Shown piece after piece: positions 36,554 to 45,430 of a stretch of 64,000 nt of DNA (its first letter is position 1; each line of letters begins with the position of its first letter). The notes beneath the pieces were generated by a model that saw nothing but the letters and a program-made list of their open reading frames with translations, did no database searches and was not told where the DNA came from. The stretch spans positions 1 to 64,000 of the forward strand of contig NZ_JAGIPG010000006.1 in the NCBI RefSeq assembly GCF_017877055.1, in the 5' to 3' direction. The translations under genes were made by a program, and so were the position numbers. Source of the stretch: Neorhizobium galegae. Its GTDB lineage: Bacteria; Pseudomonadota; Alphaproteobacteria; Rhizobiales; Rhizobiaceae.

Positions 36554-37168
36554 TTAAAACTCGATGCCGGCCTGGGCCTTCACGCCCGCCTTGAAGTGAT
36601 GCTTGACCAGCGACATCTCGGTCACCATGTCGGCGGCCTCGATCAGCGCCGGCTTGGCGTTGCGGCCGGTAACGACCACATGCAGATCCGGCCGCCGCGC
36701 CTGGAGCGCCGCGACGATCTTGTCGAGATCGAGATAGTCATAACGAAGCGCGATGTTGAGTTCGTCGAGGATGACGAGCCCGATCGTTTCGTCCGCCATC
36801 AGTTCGAGTGCCTTTTCCCAGGCCTTTTCGGCCGCGGCGACGTCGCGCTTCAGGTCCTGGGTTTCCCAGGTAAAACCCTCGCCCATCGTGTGCCAGACGA
36901 TGCGGTCACCGAAGACGGCAAGCGCCGGCTGCTCCCCGGTGGACCAGGCACCCTTGATGAACTGCACGACTCCGACCCGGCGATCGTTGCCGAGCATGCG
37001 CAGCGCCAGGCCGAAGGCGGCTGTGGATTTGCCCTTGCCAGGGCCGGTATGGACGATGAGAAGACCCTTTTCCTGGGTCTTCTCGGCCACTTCGGCATCC
37101 TGCACCGCCTTGCGGTTCGCCATCTTGGTGCGATGGCGCTCGGCTGCGGCCTCGTCGATCTCTTTCAT
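36554..37168 (-). CDS. cobO: Cob(I)yrinic acid a,c-diamide adenosyltransferase
   Basis: CobA/CobO/BtuR-type ATP:corrinoid adenosyltransferase, 204 residues. The P-loop GPGKGKSTAAFGLALR is near residue 44, followed by VGVVQFIKGAW and the family's VVLDELNIALRY-type Walker B block (LVILDELNIAL). It adds the upper adenosyl ligand before the amidations by CobQ encoded downstream. Start overlaps the cbtA stop by 4 bp. Confidence 0.96.
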   Translation of the reverse strand: MKEIDEAAAERHRTKMANRKAVQDAEVAEKTQEKGLLIVHTGPGKGKSTAAFGLALRMLGNDRRVGVVQFIKGAWSTGEQPALAVFGDRIVWHTMGEGFTWETQDLKRDVAAAEKAWEKALELMADETIGLVILDELNIALRYDYLDLDKIVAALQARRPDLHVVVTGRNAKPALIEAADMVTEMSLVKHHFKAGVKAQAGIEF

Positions 37169-37929
37169 CGAGAAGCAAGTTTCGCCGGAGATCCGGCAGA
37201 AACTTCCTCGCCGGCCCGGAATCTTTCGCGGGTGACCCCGGCAAGCGCGCCGAGCACGGCCCAGAACACCAGGTTGGTGGCATAGACCGCGTTGACGAAG
37301 CGGGCATGGAGATCCATCGGAACCGCAGTTTCATGGCTGGGCGGCAGCGGCGCGCCGACGAGATGCGGAGCGATCAGCAGCACGACCGCCAGTGCGGCGA
37401 ACACGGCCGAGCGCGTGTAGACGAGCAGACCGAGGCCGAGCGCGGTGCAGACGGCCGTCGAGACCCACCAGATCTGGCGCGGTCCGAGCTCGGCAGCCGG
37501 CATGCCGGGCAGTTCCGGCGGCAGGCCAAGGCCCGGCGCAAGGATGACGGCGAGGAAGCCGGCAATGCCGAACATCAGGCCGCCGCGCCAACCCTTGAAG
37601 CCCCCGAACGCTTCCGAAGCGGCGATCAGGACGAGGGCGAAGCCGATGCCGGACAGCATGTCTGCGGCGAGCGTATAGATGAAGCGCTCGAAGCCATCGG
37701 CCGGAGCCCAGGCTTCGTCATCATGGTGGTGGTCGGCAGCAGGTGCCGCCGCACCGGCCGCTGCGGGCGCCGCGTCATGGCTATGAGCGGCCTCACCGCC
37801 GGCATTTTCAAAAACTTCCGCCTGCAGGATCAGCGGCACCGTGGAGAAGCTCTGCATCACGGTGAGCAGCAGCCCGGACAAAAGCCCGGCGATCACCGCC
37901 GTGAAGACGATGTTACGAAACAACGACAT
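37165..37929 (-). CDS. cbtA: Cobalt transporter subunit CbtA
   Basis: 254-residue membrane protein with about five helices (IVFTAVIAGLLSGLLLTVMQ; MLSGIGFALVLIAA; LMFGIAGFLAVILAPGL; WWVSTAVCTALGLGLLV; AALAVVLLIAPHLVGAPL) and a periplasmic His/Asp-rich loop (HSHDAAP, DHHHDDE) suited to Co2+ binding. ATG at 37929 chosen for the normal MSLFRNIV start. CbtAB is a predicted cobalt uptake system nearly always under B12 riboswitch control, as here. Confidence 0.94.
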   Translation of the reverse strand: MSLFRNIVFTAVIAGLLSGLLLTVMQSFSTVPLILQAEVFENAGGEAAHSHDAAPAAAGAAAPAADHHHDDEAWAPADGFERFIYTLAADMLSGIGFALVLIAASEAFGGFKGWRGGLMFGIAGFLAVILAPGLGLPPELPGMPAAELGPRQIWWVSTAVCTALGLGLLVYTRSAVFAALAVVLLIAPHLVGAPLPPSHETAVPMDLHARFVNAVYATNLVFWAVLGALAGVTRERFRAGEEVSAGSPAKLASR

Positions 37930-37942
37930 TGGGGAGAACTCC

Positions 37943-38119
37943 TCAGTGGCAGGGGAAGGCGAGCGAGTGGCGCGTGTCATGCGCGGCATTGTGGACGACT
38001 TCCAGATGCGAGAAGCCGACAAAGCCGACGATGAACAGGCCGAGCAAGGCCGTCATGCTGAGGGGAATGATCTTCGAAGCGGAAATGCCGACTGCAGTTG
38101 CGGCAGAATTCTGTACCAT
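37943..38119 (-). CDS. cbtB: Cobalt transporter subunit CbtB
   Basis: 58-residue single-span membrane protein, short enough to be overlooked. It begins MVQNSAATAVGISASKII, has one helix (MTALLGLFIVGFVGF) and a C-terminal His set (SHLEVVHNAAHDTRHSL) that is the family signature. It lies 13 bp upstream of cbtA and directly behind the minus-strand cobalamin riboswitch, so it is the first gene of the transcript. Confidence 0.93.
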   Translation of the reverse strand: MVQNSAATAVGISASKIIPLSMTALLGLFIVGFVGFSHLEVVHNAAHDTRHSLAFPCH

Positions 38120-38167
38120 GGTCTCGTCCTTTCGCCCTCCACCCGAGGGCCGTTCACGTTCTTTGCC

Positions 38168-38352
38168 GCCTCTGGCAGGTCTCCTGGCTCGCGGATCGGA
38201 CGCCTTCTCCCGCCTTCCCGGTTTCCCAGTGGCTTGACGGCCGAACGGCCGTTTTGGGCAAAGACTTTCCGCTTACAGTTGCGGGGGCAGCCGCGGGTTG
38301 GACGGCAGAATTCCGTCGCACCGCATTCCCTCTAAAACCCTTTCGGGCACCA
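38168..38352 (-). promoter_or_regulatory. Cobalamin riboswitch controlling cbtB-cbtA-cobO-cobQ
   Basis: On the minus strand the adenosylcobalamin aptamer elements occur in order: AGAGGGAATGCGGTG, GGCTGCCCCCGCAACTGTAAG, AAGCCACTGGGAAACCGGGAAGG, and the B12 box GAGCCAGGAGACCTGCC (complement of about 38174-38190). It ends about 50 bp before cbtB. Adenosylcobalamin binding is expected to shut off cobalt uptake and late cob genes. Confidence 0.96.
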
Positions 38353-38363
38353 TAGGCGCTGTC

Positions 38364-38391
38364 ACTATAGACGAATTCGGCGGCACGGCAA
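38364..38391 (-). promoter_or_regulatory. Probable promoter for the cbtB riboswitch transcript
   Basis: Minus-strand TTGCCG (complement of 38386-38391), 16-bp spacer, TATAGT (complement of 38364-38369). The predicted start is about 5-10 bp before the aptamer, leaving a correctly placed leader. Confidence 0.6.
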
Positions 38392-38407
38392 TCGCCTTTG
38401 CGACGCA

Positions 38408-38436
38408 TTGACATGGGCCAGCGACCGGGCTTAGTT
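38408..38436 (+). promoter_or_regulatory. Possible promoter for the cobW-cobN transcript
   Basis: Consensus -35 TTGACA at 38408-38413, 17-bp spacer, and a weak -10 TTAGTT at 38431-38436, directly before the plus-strand riboswitch. The -35 is perfect; the -10 is poor. Confidence 0.45.
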
Positions 38437-38444
38437 GAAAGGAG

Positions 38445-38625
38445 ATGGTCCCTTTCCGGCAACGGGGAGGGCTAAGAGAGAATGCGGTGCGATCCCTTTT
38501 TCAGGATCAATGCCGCGGCTGCCCCCGCAACTGTAGGCGGCGAGCCATTGCCGAGAAGCCACTGGGAAACCGGGAAGGCAGGCAAATGGCGACGACCCGC
38601 GAGCCAGGAGACCTGCCGTCCATTT
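38445..38625 (+). promoter_or_regulatory. Cobalamin riboswitch controlling DUF1636-cobW-cobN operon
   Basis: Plus-strand aptamer with GAATGCGGTGCGA, GGCTGCCCCCGCAACTGTAGG, GAAGCCACTGGGAAACCGGGAAGG and B12 box GAGCCAGGAGACCTGCC (38601-38617). About 115 bp separate it from the first start codon at 38742. It is back to back with the cbtB riboswitch, both aptamers starting within about 90 bp of each other. Confidence 0.96.
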
Positions 38626-38741
38626 AATTTCGCTTCACCGGGCGGGGTGCTCCGGAGGAAGTTTCTCGATCATCGCAGGCGGTTTCGGCCTTCTGCTCCG
38701 CGCCCCGATTTTTTCGACCCCTGCGGGAATGCGGCTGACCG

Positions 38742-39152
38742 ATGAGTGACCACCAACCAGACGACCCGGCGATCACCGACCTGGCAGACGTGACGATTTT
38801 CGTCTGCACCAATTGCCGCGATGCGTCCGATGGCGAAATCCGGCCGGGCATCGCGCTGATCGCGGCGCTGCGCGAAGCGGCCGTCGGCAAGCCGCTGGTG
38901 GTCAAGCCGGTCACCTGCCTTGCCAATTGCGAAAAAAGCCCGAGTGCCGCCTTCAATCACAAGAGCGGTTGGTCCTATGTCTTCGGCCATCTTTCGCTCG
39001 ACAATGTCGAGGACATCGTCACCGGTGCGATGATGCTGGCCGAGGACGAACGCGGTTTCCTTCCCCTTCGCGGCCGTCCCACCTGCCTGCGCGGCAAGGG
39101 CATGACGGCCCGCATCCCACCCTTTCATCACCATGAGGACATGCCATCATGA
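38742..39152 (+). CDS. DUF1636 family metal-binding protein
   Basis: 136-residue protein of the DUF1636 family, found beside cobW/cobN in alphaproteobacteria. Cys22 and Cys25 (FVCTNCRD) and Cys59 and Cys63 (TCLANC) form a C-x2-C ... C-x3-C pattern resembling thioredoxin-like [2Fe-2S] ferredoxins, and a His-rich tail (FHHHED) ends the protein. First gene after the riboswitch and overlapping cobW by 4 bp, so a role in cobalt handling or electron supply to the corrin pathway is plausible but unproven. Confidence 0.85.
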   Translation: MSDHQPDDPAITDLADVTIFVCTNCRDASDGEIRPGIALIAALREAAVGKPLVVKPVTCLANCEKSPSAAFNHKSGWSYVFGHLSLDNVEDIVTGAMMLAEDERGFLPLRGRPTCLRGKGMTARIPPFHHHEDMPS

Positions 39153-40186
39153 GCGTTTCGTTCGACCGCGTTCCCTGCACCGTCGTCACCGGGTTTCTGG
39201 GAGCCGGCAAGACCACGCTGATCCGCAACCTGATCGAAAACCTGAAAGGCAAGCGGCTGGCGATCATCGTCAACGAATTCGGCGATGTCGGCATCGACGG
39301 CGACGTGCTGAAGGGCTGCGGCATCGAAAGCTGCCCGGAAGACAATATCATCGAACTTGCGAACGGCTGCATCTGCTGCACCGTGGCCGACGATTTCGTG
39401 CCGGCGATCGACCGGATCCTGGCCATAGAGCCGCGCGTCGACCACATCCTCATCGAGACTTCCGGCCTCGCGCTGCCGAAGCCCCTCGTCCAGGCTTTCC
39501 AGTGGCCTGACGTGAAGGCACGTGTGACGGTTGATGGCGTCATCGCGGTGGTGGACGGGCTCGCGCTCGCCGAAGGCCGCGTCGCCGACGACCACGAGGC
39601 GCTCGAAGCGCAGCGCCAGGCGGACGGTTCGATCGACCATGACGATCCGGTCGAGGAAGTGTTCGAGGACCAGGTGGCCTGCGCCGACATGATCGTGCTC
39701 ACCAAGAGCGATCTTCTGGATGCGGCCGGCCTCGCGACCGCCAGGGATCGCGTCGCTGCACATCTGCCACGCGCCGTAAAAATCGTCTCGGCCGCCAATG
39801 GCGCCATCGATCCGGCGGTGCTGATCGGCCTCGGCCTCGCCGTCGAGGACGACATCGAGAACCGCAAGACCCATCACGACGACGAACTGGACCACGATCA
39901 CGACGATTTCGACAGCTTTGTCGTCGATCTGGATGCAGTAACCGATGCCGAACAGCTTGCCGCCCGCATCTCCGCGACGGCGGAAGCAGAGAACGTATTG
40001 CGTATAAAAGGCTTCGTTGAAGTCGCGAACAAGCCGATGCGCCTGCAGGTTCAGGCGGTAGGATCGCGCGTGAACCATTATTTCGACCGCGCCTGGGCAC
40101 CCGGCGAAGCGCGGACAAGCCGCCTTGTGGTAATCGGCGAAAAAGGCATCGACCGCGCCGCGATCGAAAGGATGTTGGCCGCATAA
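39149..40186 (+). CDS. cobW: CobW, G3E GTPase and cobalt metallochaperone
   Basis: 345 residues. Walker A GFLGAGKTT near the N-terminus, metal-binding CxCC in NGCICCTV, and a His/Asp-rich stretch (THHDDELDHDHDDFDSF) before the C-terminal CobW_C domain. CobW proteins load Co2+ for the CobNST cobaltochelatase using GTP. It is preceded by a 4-bp overlap and followed 17 bp later by cobN, the chelatase subunit it is thought to serve. Confidence 0.95.
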   Translation: MSVSFDRVPCTVVTGFLGAGKTTLIRNLIENLKGKRLAIIVNEFGDVGIDGDVLKGCGIESCPEDNIIELANGCICCTVADDFVPAIDRILAIEPRVDHILIETSGLALPKPLVQAFQWPDVKARVTVDGVIAVVDGLALAEGRVADDHEALEAQRQADGSIDHDDPVEEVFEDQVACADMIVLTKSDLLDAAGLATARDRVAAHLPRAVKIVSAANGAIDPAVLIGLGLAVEDDIENRKTHHDDELDHDHDDFDSFVVDLDAVTDAEQLAARISATAEAENVLRIKGFVEVANKPMRLQVQAVGSRVNHYFDRAWAPGEARTSRLVVIGEKGIDRAAIERMLAA

Positions 40187-40203
40187 GAAGGCCCGAGGGA
40201 AGG

Positions 40204-43200
40204 ATGCACATACTCGCCACCACATCGTCGTCGCTCGACGACCTCATCGAACCGGTCGACCTCGATCAGTCGCCGGCCGACGTGGTGGTGCTGTCCTTTT
40301 CCGGCAGCGATCTGAACGGCATTTCCGCGGCCTGGAGTCCGGATTTGCCGAGCCTCCAGCTCACCAGCCTGTCCGATCTCCGCCACCCCATGTCGGTCGA
40401 TCTGTGGATCGAAAAGACGGCCGCCCATGCCAAGATCATCCTCGTGCGCATTCTCGGCGGCTATGACCGCTGGTCCTACGGCGTTGAGGAACTTTCGCGG
40501 CTGGCACGCTCCAGGAAGATCGCGCTGGCGCTGCTGCCCGGCGAATGCAGCATCCGCGACGAACGGCTCACCGCGGCCTCGACGATTTCGGAAAATCAGC
40601 TCGCCGGCATTCTGGCCTGCTTCCGCGAAGGCGGGCCGGACAATATGCGGCTTCTGGCGAGACTGCTGACCACGCTGGCCGAGGGAAGAGCGGAATCTCT
40701 GCCTCAGGCGGCACCGATGCCGAAGGCCGGCTACTACAAGCCGGGAACGGGTATCGTCGAAGACGATGACCTTCTTGCCGGCCTTGCGCCGGATGCGCCA
40801 CGTCTGCCGATCCTGTTCTACCGGTCCATGCTGCTGGCCAATGATGCCGCACCGATCGACTCGCTGTTCGAAGCGCTGGCGAAACGCGGCTTCGCTCCCC
40901 TGCCGATCTTCGTTTCCGGCCTGAAGGATGCCGACGCCGTCGCCTTCGTCGAACAGGCGATCTCGGATCTCAAGCCTGCGGCGATCCTTTCGACCACCGC
41001 CTTTGCCAGCGGCACGGACGAGAACGGCGAAACGATCTTCGACCGCAGCGGCGTGCCGGTCTTCCAGATCGTCGTCGCCACCACGCGGCGCGAAGGCTGG
41101 GCAGAAAACCGGCGCGGCCTCAACCCCGCCGACCTCGCCATGCATGTCGTCCTGCCGGAACTCGACGGGCGTATTCTAGCCGGCGCGATCTCGTTCAAGG
41201 CAGGGGACAATTCCGCGTACCTCGTCAACCAGCCGGAACCGGATCGGGTCGAACAGGTCGCCGAACGCATTGCCGCTTTCCTTCGCTTGAAAGCCGCGCC
41301 GCGCGCCGAGCGCAAGATCGTGATCCTGATGCCGGACTACCCGAGCGCACCGGGGCGCACCGGATATGCGGTCGGTCTGGACGTGCCGCAAAGCGTACTC
41401 GGGATGATGCGCGAACTATCCGTAGCCGGCTACAATGTTTCGGATATTCCAGAGACCCCGCGTGACCTTCTCGATCACCTGAGTGCAAAATCCGCCACCC
41501 ATGCGCTCGCAGCCTACAGCTCCGTGCCTGTGGCGGAGGCGGCTTGGGGTGCCCCGGAAACCGATGAAGACCTGGAAGACGGCGCTTTCCGTTTCCGCGC
41601 CGCAACCTTCGGCAATATCACCGTCGCGCTCGCCCCCGATCGCGGCCGCAATGCCGATCGCCGCGCCGACTACCATAGCCCCGACCTGCCCCCCCGCCAC
41701 GCGCTGATCGCGTTTGGCCAATGGATGCGCAAGACGCTGGACGCCCATGCGATCATCCATGTCGGCGCACATGGCACGCTTGAATGGCTGCCGGGCAAGA
41801 CCGTGGCTTTGTCGAAGGACTGCTTCCCGGAGATCGTCACCGGCGGACTGCCGGTCATCTATCCCTTCATCGTTTCCAATCCGGGCGAGGCCGCGGTCGC
41901 CAAGCGGCGGATCGCCGCCGTCACCATCGGCCATCTGCCGCCGGTTCTGGCCGGTGCCGGTCTTTCCGACGAACAGAAGAAGCTGGAACTGCTGGTCGAT
42001 GAATATGCGCAGGCCGACGGGCTCGATCGCCGCCGCCGCGACCGGCTGGCCAAGCTGATCGTCGAGACCGCGCGCGATACCGGCCTGGCGGGCGAGGCCG
42101 GCGTTTCGAACAATGACGATCCGGATACGGCGCTGACCCGCATCGACGCCTTTCTCTGCGATCTCAAGGACTTTTCGATCAAGGACGGCCAGCATATCTT
42201 CGGACAGGCTGCGCCCGGCGACGACCCATTGCGGATCCGCAGCGCCGAAACCGAACGCCAGGCCCTGCTCGACGCACTGGACGGCAACCACATCCGCCCG
42301 GGCCCGTCCGGTGCCCCCGCCCGCGGCCGCCGCGACGTGATGCCGACCGGGCGCAATCTCTTTGCCAGCGACCCGCGCACGCTGCCGACGCCGACGGCCT
42401 TCGAACTCGGCAAACGTGCCGCCGACGAAATCCTGCGGCGTTATCTGCAGGACCATGGCGACTGGCCGAAAAGCCTCGTCTTCGATCTCTGGGGCAGTGC
42501 CTCCCTGCGCAGCGGCGGCGAAGAAGTCGCCCAAGTTCTGGCACTGATGGGCGCAAGGCCGGCTCAGGACATGGCAACCGGCCGTGTCACTGGCATCGAA
42601 GTCCTGCCGCCCGCAGCGCTTGGCCGCCCGCGCGTCGATGTGACGCTGAGGATTTCGGGCCTGTTCCGCGACATGTTTCCGGCTCTCATCGCCTTGCTCG
42701 ACGCCGCGATGCGCGCCATTGCCAGCCGCGAGGAAGCGCCGGGCGACAATCCTCTGGCCGAAGAGGCACAAACGCTCGGGCATGTACCCTCACGCATCTT
42801 CGGCTCGGCACCGGGCACCTATGGCTCCGGCATCGAGGAAAAGCTCGCCGACGGCACTTGGGGCGAACGCGAGGAGCTGGGCCGCCTCTATCTCGATGCG
42901 ACGAGCCATGCCTTTGGCGGCGCGGAAGGCGATGCGAGCCACGTGCCCGGCCAGTTCGCGAACCGCATCGGGACGGCCGACCTGCTTGTCCATACCGGCG
43001 ACGATCCGGGCCGCGACCTGCTGGACGGATCAGCTGATGTCGCCTTCGTCGGCGGATTTGCGGCGGCCGTCGCAGCACTCGGCGGCAAGGCGGATGTGAT
43101 CGCGCTTGACACGACCGATCCGCAAAAACCCCGCGCCCGCTCGATTTCCGAAGCCGTGACCCGCGTGGTGCGCGCCCGCGCCGTCAACCCCCGCTTCATC

Positions 43201-43494
43201 GCCGGCCAGATGCGCCACGGCCCGCGCGGCGCCGCCGAACTGGTGGAGACGGTCGACCGGCTGATCGGTTTTGCCGAGACCACCCATGCCATCCCGCAAT
43301 CGCTGATCGAGGCGACCTACGACGCCTATCTCGGCGACGACAAGGTCCGCGAGTTCCTGCAGAGCCAGAACCCCGAAGGCGCGCGCTTCATGGCTGAGCG
43401 GTTCCGCTCCGCGCTTCGCCGCGGCCTCTGGCATCCCCGCCGCAACGCCGTGGATGCCGAGCTCGAAATGCTCACCCGGGAGAAGGTGGCATGA
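40204..43494 (+). CDS. cobN: Cobaltochelatase subunit CobN
   Basis: Large subunit of the aerobic ATP-dependent cobaltochelatase inserting Co2+ into hydrogenobyrinic acid a,c-diamide, working with CobS and CobT (not in window). At 1096 residues it is shorter than the 1275-residue Pseudomonas denitrificans protein, but the conserved blocks are present: HAIIHVGAHGTLEWLPGK, GGLPVIYPFIVSNPGEAAVAKRR, LVFDLWGSASLRSGGEE, PRVDVTLRISGLFRDMFPA and FGSAPGTYGSG. GGGAAGG stands before the ATG. It overlaps cobG by 4 bp. Confidence 0.95.
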   Translation: MHILATTSSSLDDLIEPVDLDQSPADVVVLSFSGSDLNGISAAWSPDLPSLQLTSLSDLRHPMSVDLWIEKTAAHAKIILVRILGGYDRWSYGVEELSRLARSRKIALALLPGECSIRDERLTAASTISENQLAGILACFREGGPDNMRLLARLLTTLAEGRAESLPQAAPMPKAGYYKPGTGIVEDDDLLAGLAPDAPRLPILFYRSMLLANDAAPIDSLFEALAKRGFAPLPIFVSGLKDADAVAFVEQAISDLKPAAILSTTAFASGTDENGETIFDRSGVPVFQIVVATTRREGWAENRRGLNPADLAMHVVLPELDGRILAGAISFKAGDNSAYLVNQPEPDRVEQVAERIAAFLRLKAAPRAERKIVILMPDYPSAPGRTGYAVGLDVPQSVLGMMRELSVAGYNVSDIPETPRDLLDHLSAKSATHALAAYSSVPVAEAAWGAPETDEDLEDGAFRFRAATFGNITVALAPDRGRNADRRADYHSPDLPPRHALIAFGQWMRKTLDAHAIIHVGAHGTLEWLPGKTVALSKDCFPEIVTGGLPVIYPFIVSNPGEAAVAKRRIAAVTIGHLPPVLAGAGLSDEQKKLELLVDEYAQADGLDRRRRDRLAKLIVETARDTGLAGEAGVSNNDDPDTALTRIDAFLCDLKDFSIKDGQHIFGQAAPGDDPLRIRSAETERQALLDALDGNHIRPGPSGAPARGRRDVMPTGRNLFASDPRTLPTPTAFELGKRAADEILRRYLQDHGDWPKSLVFDLWGSASLRSGGEEVAQVLALMGARPAQDMATGRVTGIEVLPPAALGRPRVDVTLRISGLFRDMFPALIALLDAAMRAIASREEAPGDNPLAEEAQTLGHVPSRIFGSAPGTYGSGIEEKLADGTWGEREELGRLYLDATSHAFGGAEGDASHVPGQFANRIGTADLLVHTGDDPGRDLLDGSADVAFVGGFAAAVAALGGKADVIALDTTDPQKPRARSISEAVTRVVRARAVNPRFIAGQMRHGPRGAAELVETVDRLIGFAETTHAIPQSLIEATYDAYLGDDKVREFLQSQNPEGARFMAERFRSALRRGLWHPRRNAVDAELEMLTREKVA

Positions 43495-44804
43495 CGGCAC
43501 TCTCCCTCAATCGAAGCACGCTGGACATGCGCCGCGGCGTCTGCCCCGCCCTGTCGGCCCCGATGATGACCGGCGACGGGCTTCTCGCCCGCGTGGCGCT
43601 GACCGACGCGATCACCCCGGTCCAACTGACAGAACTCTGCCGGCTGGCACGGCGCCACGGCAACGGCGTTCTCGATATTTCCGCCCGCGGCAACCTGCAG
43701 ATCCGGGGACTGAGCGAGGCCTCGGCTCCCGTTCTCGACGCCGATGTCCGCGCACTGAACTTGCCGCTTCGCGATGGCCTGGCCGTTGAAACGCCGCCCT
43801 TGGCCGGGATCGACCGGACCGAGATCGCCGACCCGCGCCCGATAGCCGAGGCAATCCGCCAGGGCGCACGTGAGATTATCGGCCTCGCCCCCAAAATGTC
43901 GGTGGTGGTGGATGGTGGCGGACAGCTCCGGCTTTCCGACCTACTGGCCGATATCCGGCTCGTTGCCGTTTCCACCGGGGAAGGCACGCGCTGGACATTG
44001 CTTCTGGGCGGTACGGAAACAACCAGCCGCATTTTCAATGTTTTACGTGAAACAGATGCGATCTCGACGACGCTGGAACTGCTTCGCAAGCTTGCAGTGA
44101 TGGGGACCAGGGCACGCGGCCGCGACCTCGCGGTCGGACTGTCGAAAAACGACGGCGTCAACCACGCGGCCTCGCCTTTCGGCACCTTCCACCTTTCCAA
44201 TAACCTTTTTGCAGCAGGCATCGGCCCGGCCTTCGGTCAGGCGGGTGCCGAGGACCTGATCGCCCTTTGCGACGAGGCCGAACGGCTGGGAATACAGTCG
44301 CTGAAACCGGCCTTCGATCATTCGCTCCTGTTTTTCGGCCCTCAAACCGCCTGCGAAGCGCTGACCGCTTTTGCCCGCAGCAACGGCTTCGTCGCCTCGC
44401 CGAGCGATCCGCGTTCGGCCATTGCCGCTTGTCCTGGAAGTCCCGCCTGCAGTTCCGCGACCGTCGCCACCCATGAACTCGGCGCCAAAGCGGCGGAAGA
44501 GTGTGGGGACCTGCTCGACGGTTCGTTCAAGCTGCACGTGACCGGCTGCCCCAAGGGCTGCGCCCACCCGCAGCCGTCGGCGCTTGCACTCTGCGGCACG
44601 ACCGCCGGTCTTTCGCTCATCGCCCAGGGAAAAGCGTCCGACGAGCCCTTTGCCTCGGTCGCTTTTGCCGATACCAACAACTCCCTTCGCCGCATCGCCG
44701 ATCTCGTCCGTAACGAACGGCAGGCCGGCGAAAATTCCGCAGCCTGCCTCGCCCGTCTGGGACCGCGCCGACTTGCTGCAGCCGTTATGTCAGGACGACC
44801 ATGA
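43491..44804 (+). CDS. cobG: Precorrin-3B synthase
   Basis: Oxygen-dependent monooxygenase of the sulfite/nitrite reductase fold making precorrin-3B, the step that marks the aerobic pathway. 437 residues; N-terminal RRGVCPALSAPMMTGDGLLARV, ISARGNLQIRGL, and C-terminal CPGSPACSSA and VTGCPKGCAHPQ, the Cys set for the 4Fe-4S cluster. Four-bp overlaps tie it to cobN and cobH. Confidence 0.94.
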   Translation: MTALSLNRSTLDMRRGVCPALSAPMMTGDGLLARVALTDAITPVQLTELCRLARRHGNGVLDISARGNLQIRGLSEASAPVLDADVRALNLPLRDGLAVETPPLAGIDRTEIADPRPIAEAIRQGAREIIGLAPKMSVVVDGGGQLRLSDLLADIRLVAVSTGEGTRWTLLLGGTETTSRIFNVLRETDAISTTLELLRKLAVMGTRARGRDLAVGLSKNDGVNHAASPFGTFHLSNNLFAAGIGPAFGQAGAEDLIALCDEAERLGIQSLKPAFDHSLLFFGPQTACEALTAFARSNGFVASPSDPRSAIAACPGSPACSSATVATHELGAKAAEECGDLLDGSFKLHVTGCPKGCAHPQPSALALCGTTAGLSLIAQGKASDEPFASVAFADTNNSLRRIADLVRNERQAGENSAACLARLGPRRLAAAVMSGRP

Positions 44805-45430
44805 ACAGTTACGATTACATCCGCGAAGGCGACGCGATCTACGAAAAATCCTTTGCTATCATCCGCGTGGAAGCGGACCTCTCGCCCTTCTCGTCAGAGC
44901 AGGCCGATATCGCGGTGCGCATGATCCATGCCTGCGGACTGGTCGAGGCGGCTCAGCATTTCCGGTTTTCCAAGGATTTCGTGGCCCAGGCGCGCGGCGC
45001 GCTTCATGCCGGCAAGCCGATCTATTGCGATGCCGAGATGGTGGCGCATGGCATTACCCGCGCCCGCCTGCCGGCCCACAACCAGGTGATCTGCACGCTG
45101 CGCGACGGCCGCACGATCGAGCTGGCAAAGACAATCGGCAACACCCGCTCGGCTGCCGCGCTGGATCTGTGGGACGAGATGGAAGGCGCAGTCGTCGCGA
45201 TCGGCAATGCGCCGACCGCGCTGTTCCGCCTGCTCGAAATGCTGGATGCCGGTGCGCCGCGTCCTGCCGCGATTATCGGCATGCCGGTCGGTTTCGTCGG
45301 CGCTGCGGAATCCAAGGAGGCGCTGATGGAAGCGACGCTCGGCATTCCCTACGCGATCGTTCGCGGCCGCATGGGCGGCTCGGCGATGACGGCTGCCTGC
45401 GTCAACGCGCTGGCGAGGGCAGGACTGTGA
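44801..45430 (+). CDS. cobH: Precorrin-8X methylmutase
   Basis: 209-residue CobH/CbiC, moves the C11 methyl to C12 to give hydrogenobyrinic acid. The catalytic His is in VRMIHACGLVEAA, and the family motifs IYCDAEMVAHGI, GNAPTALFRL and PVGFVGAAESKEAL are intact. Four-bp overlaps on both sides. Confidence 0.97.
   Translation: MNSYDYIREGDAIYEKSFAIIRVEADLSPFSSEQADIAVRMIHACGLVEAAQHFRFSKDFVAQARGALHAGKPIYCDAEMVAHGITRARLPAHNQVICTLRDGRTIELAKTIGNTRSAAALDLWDEMEGAVVAIGNAPTALFRLLEMLDAGAPRPAAIIGMPVGFVGAAESKEALMEATLGIPYAIVRGRMGGSAMTAACVNALARAGL

Noticed and set aside
35117-37285. 722-codon open frame on the plus strand opposite cobQ-cobO
   Set aside because: Same kind of shadow; cobQ and cobO motifs are unambiguous on the other strand.
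38626-38741. Search for a terminator-type expression platform after the plus-strand cobalamin riboswitch
   Set aside because: A CCCCGATTTTTTCG stretch exists, but I could not fold a clear GC stem directly before the T run, so no terminator is called.
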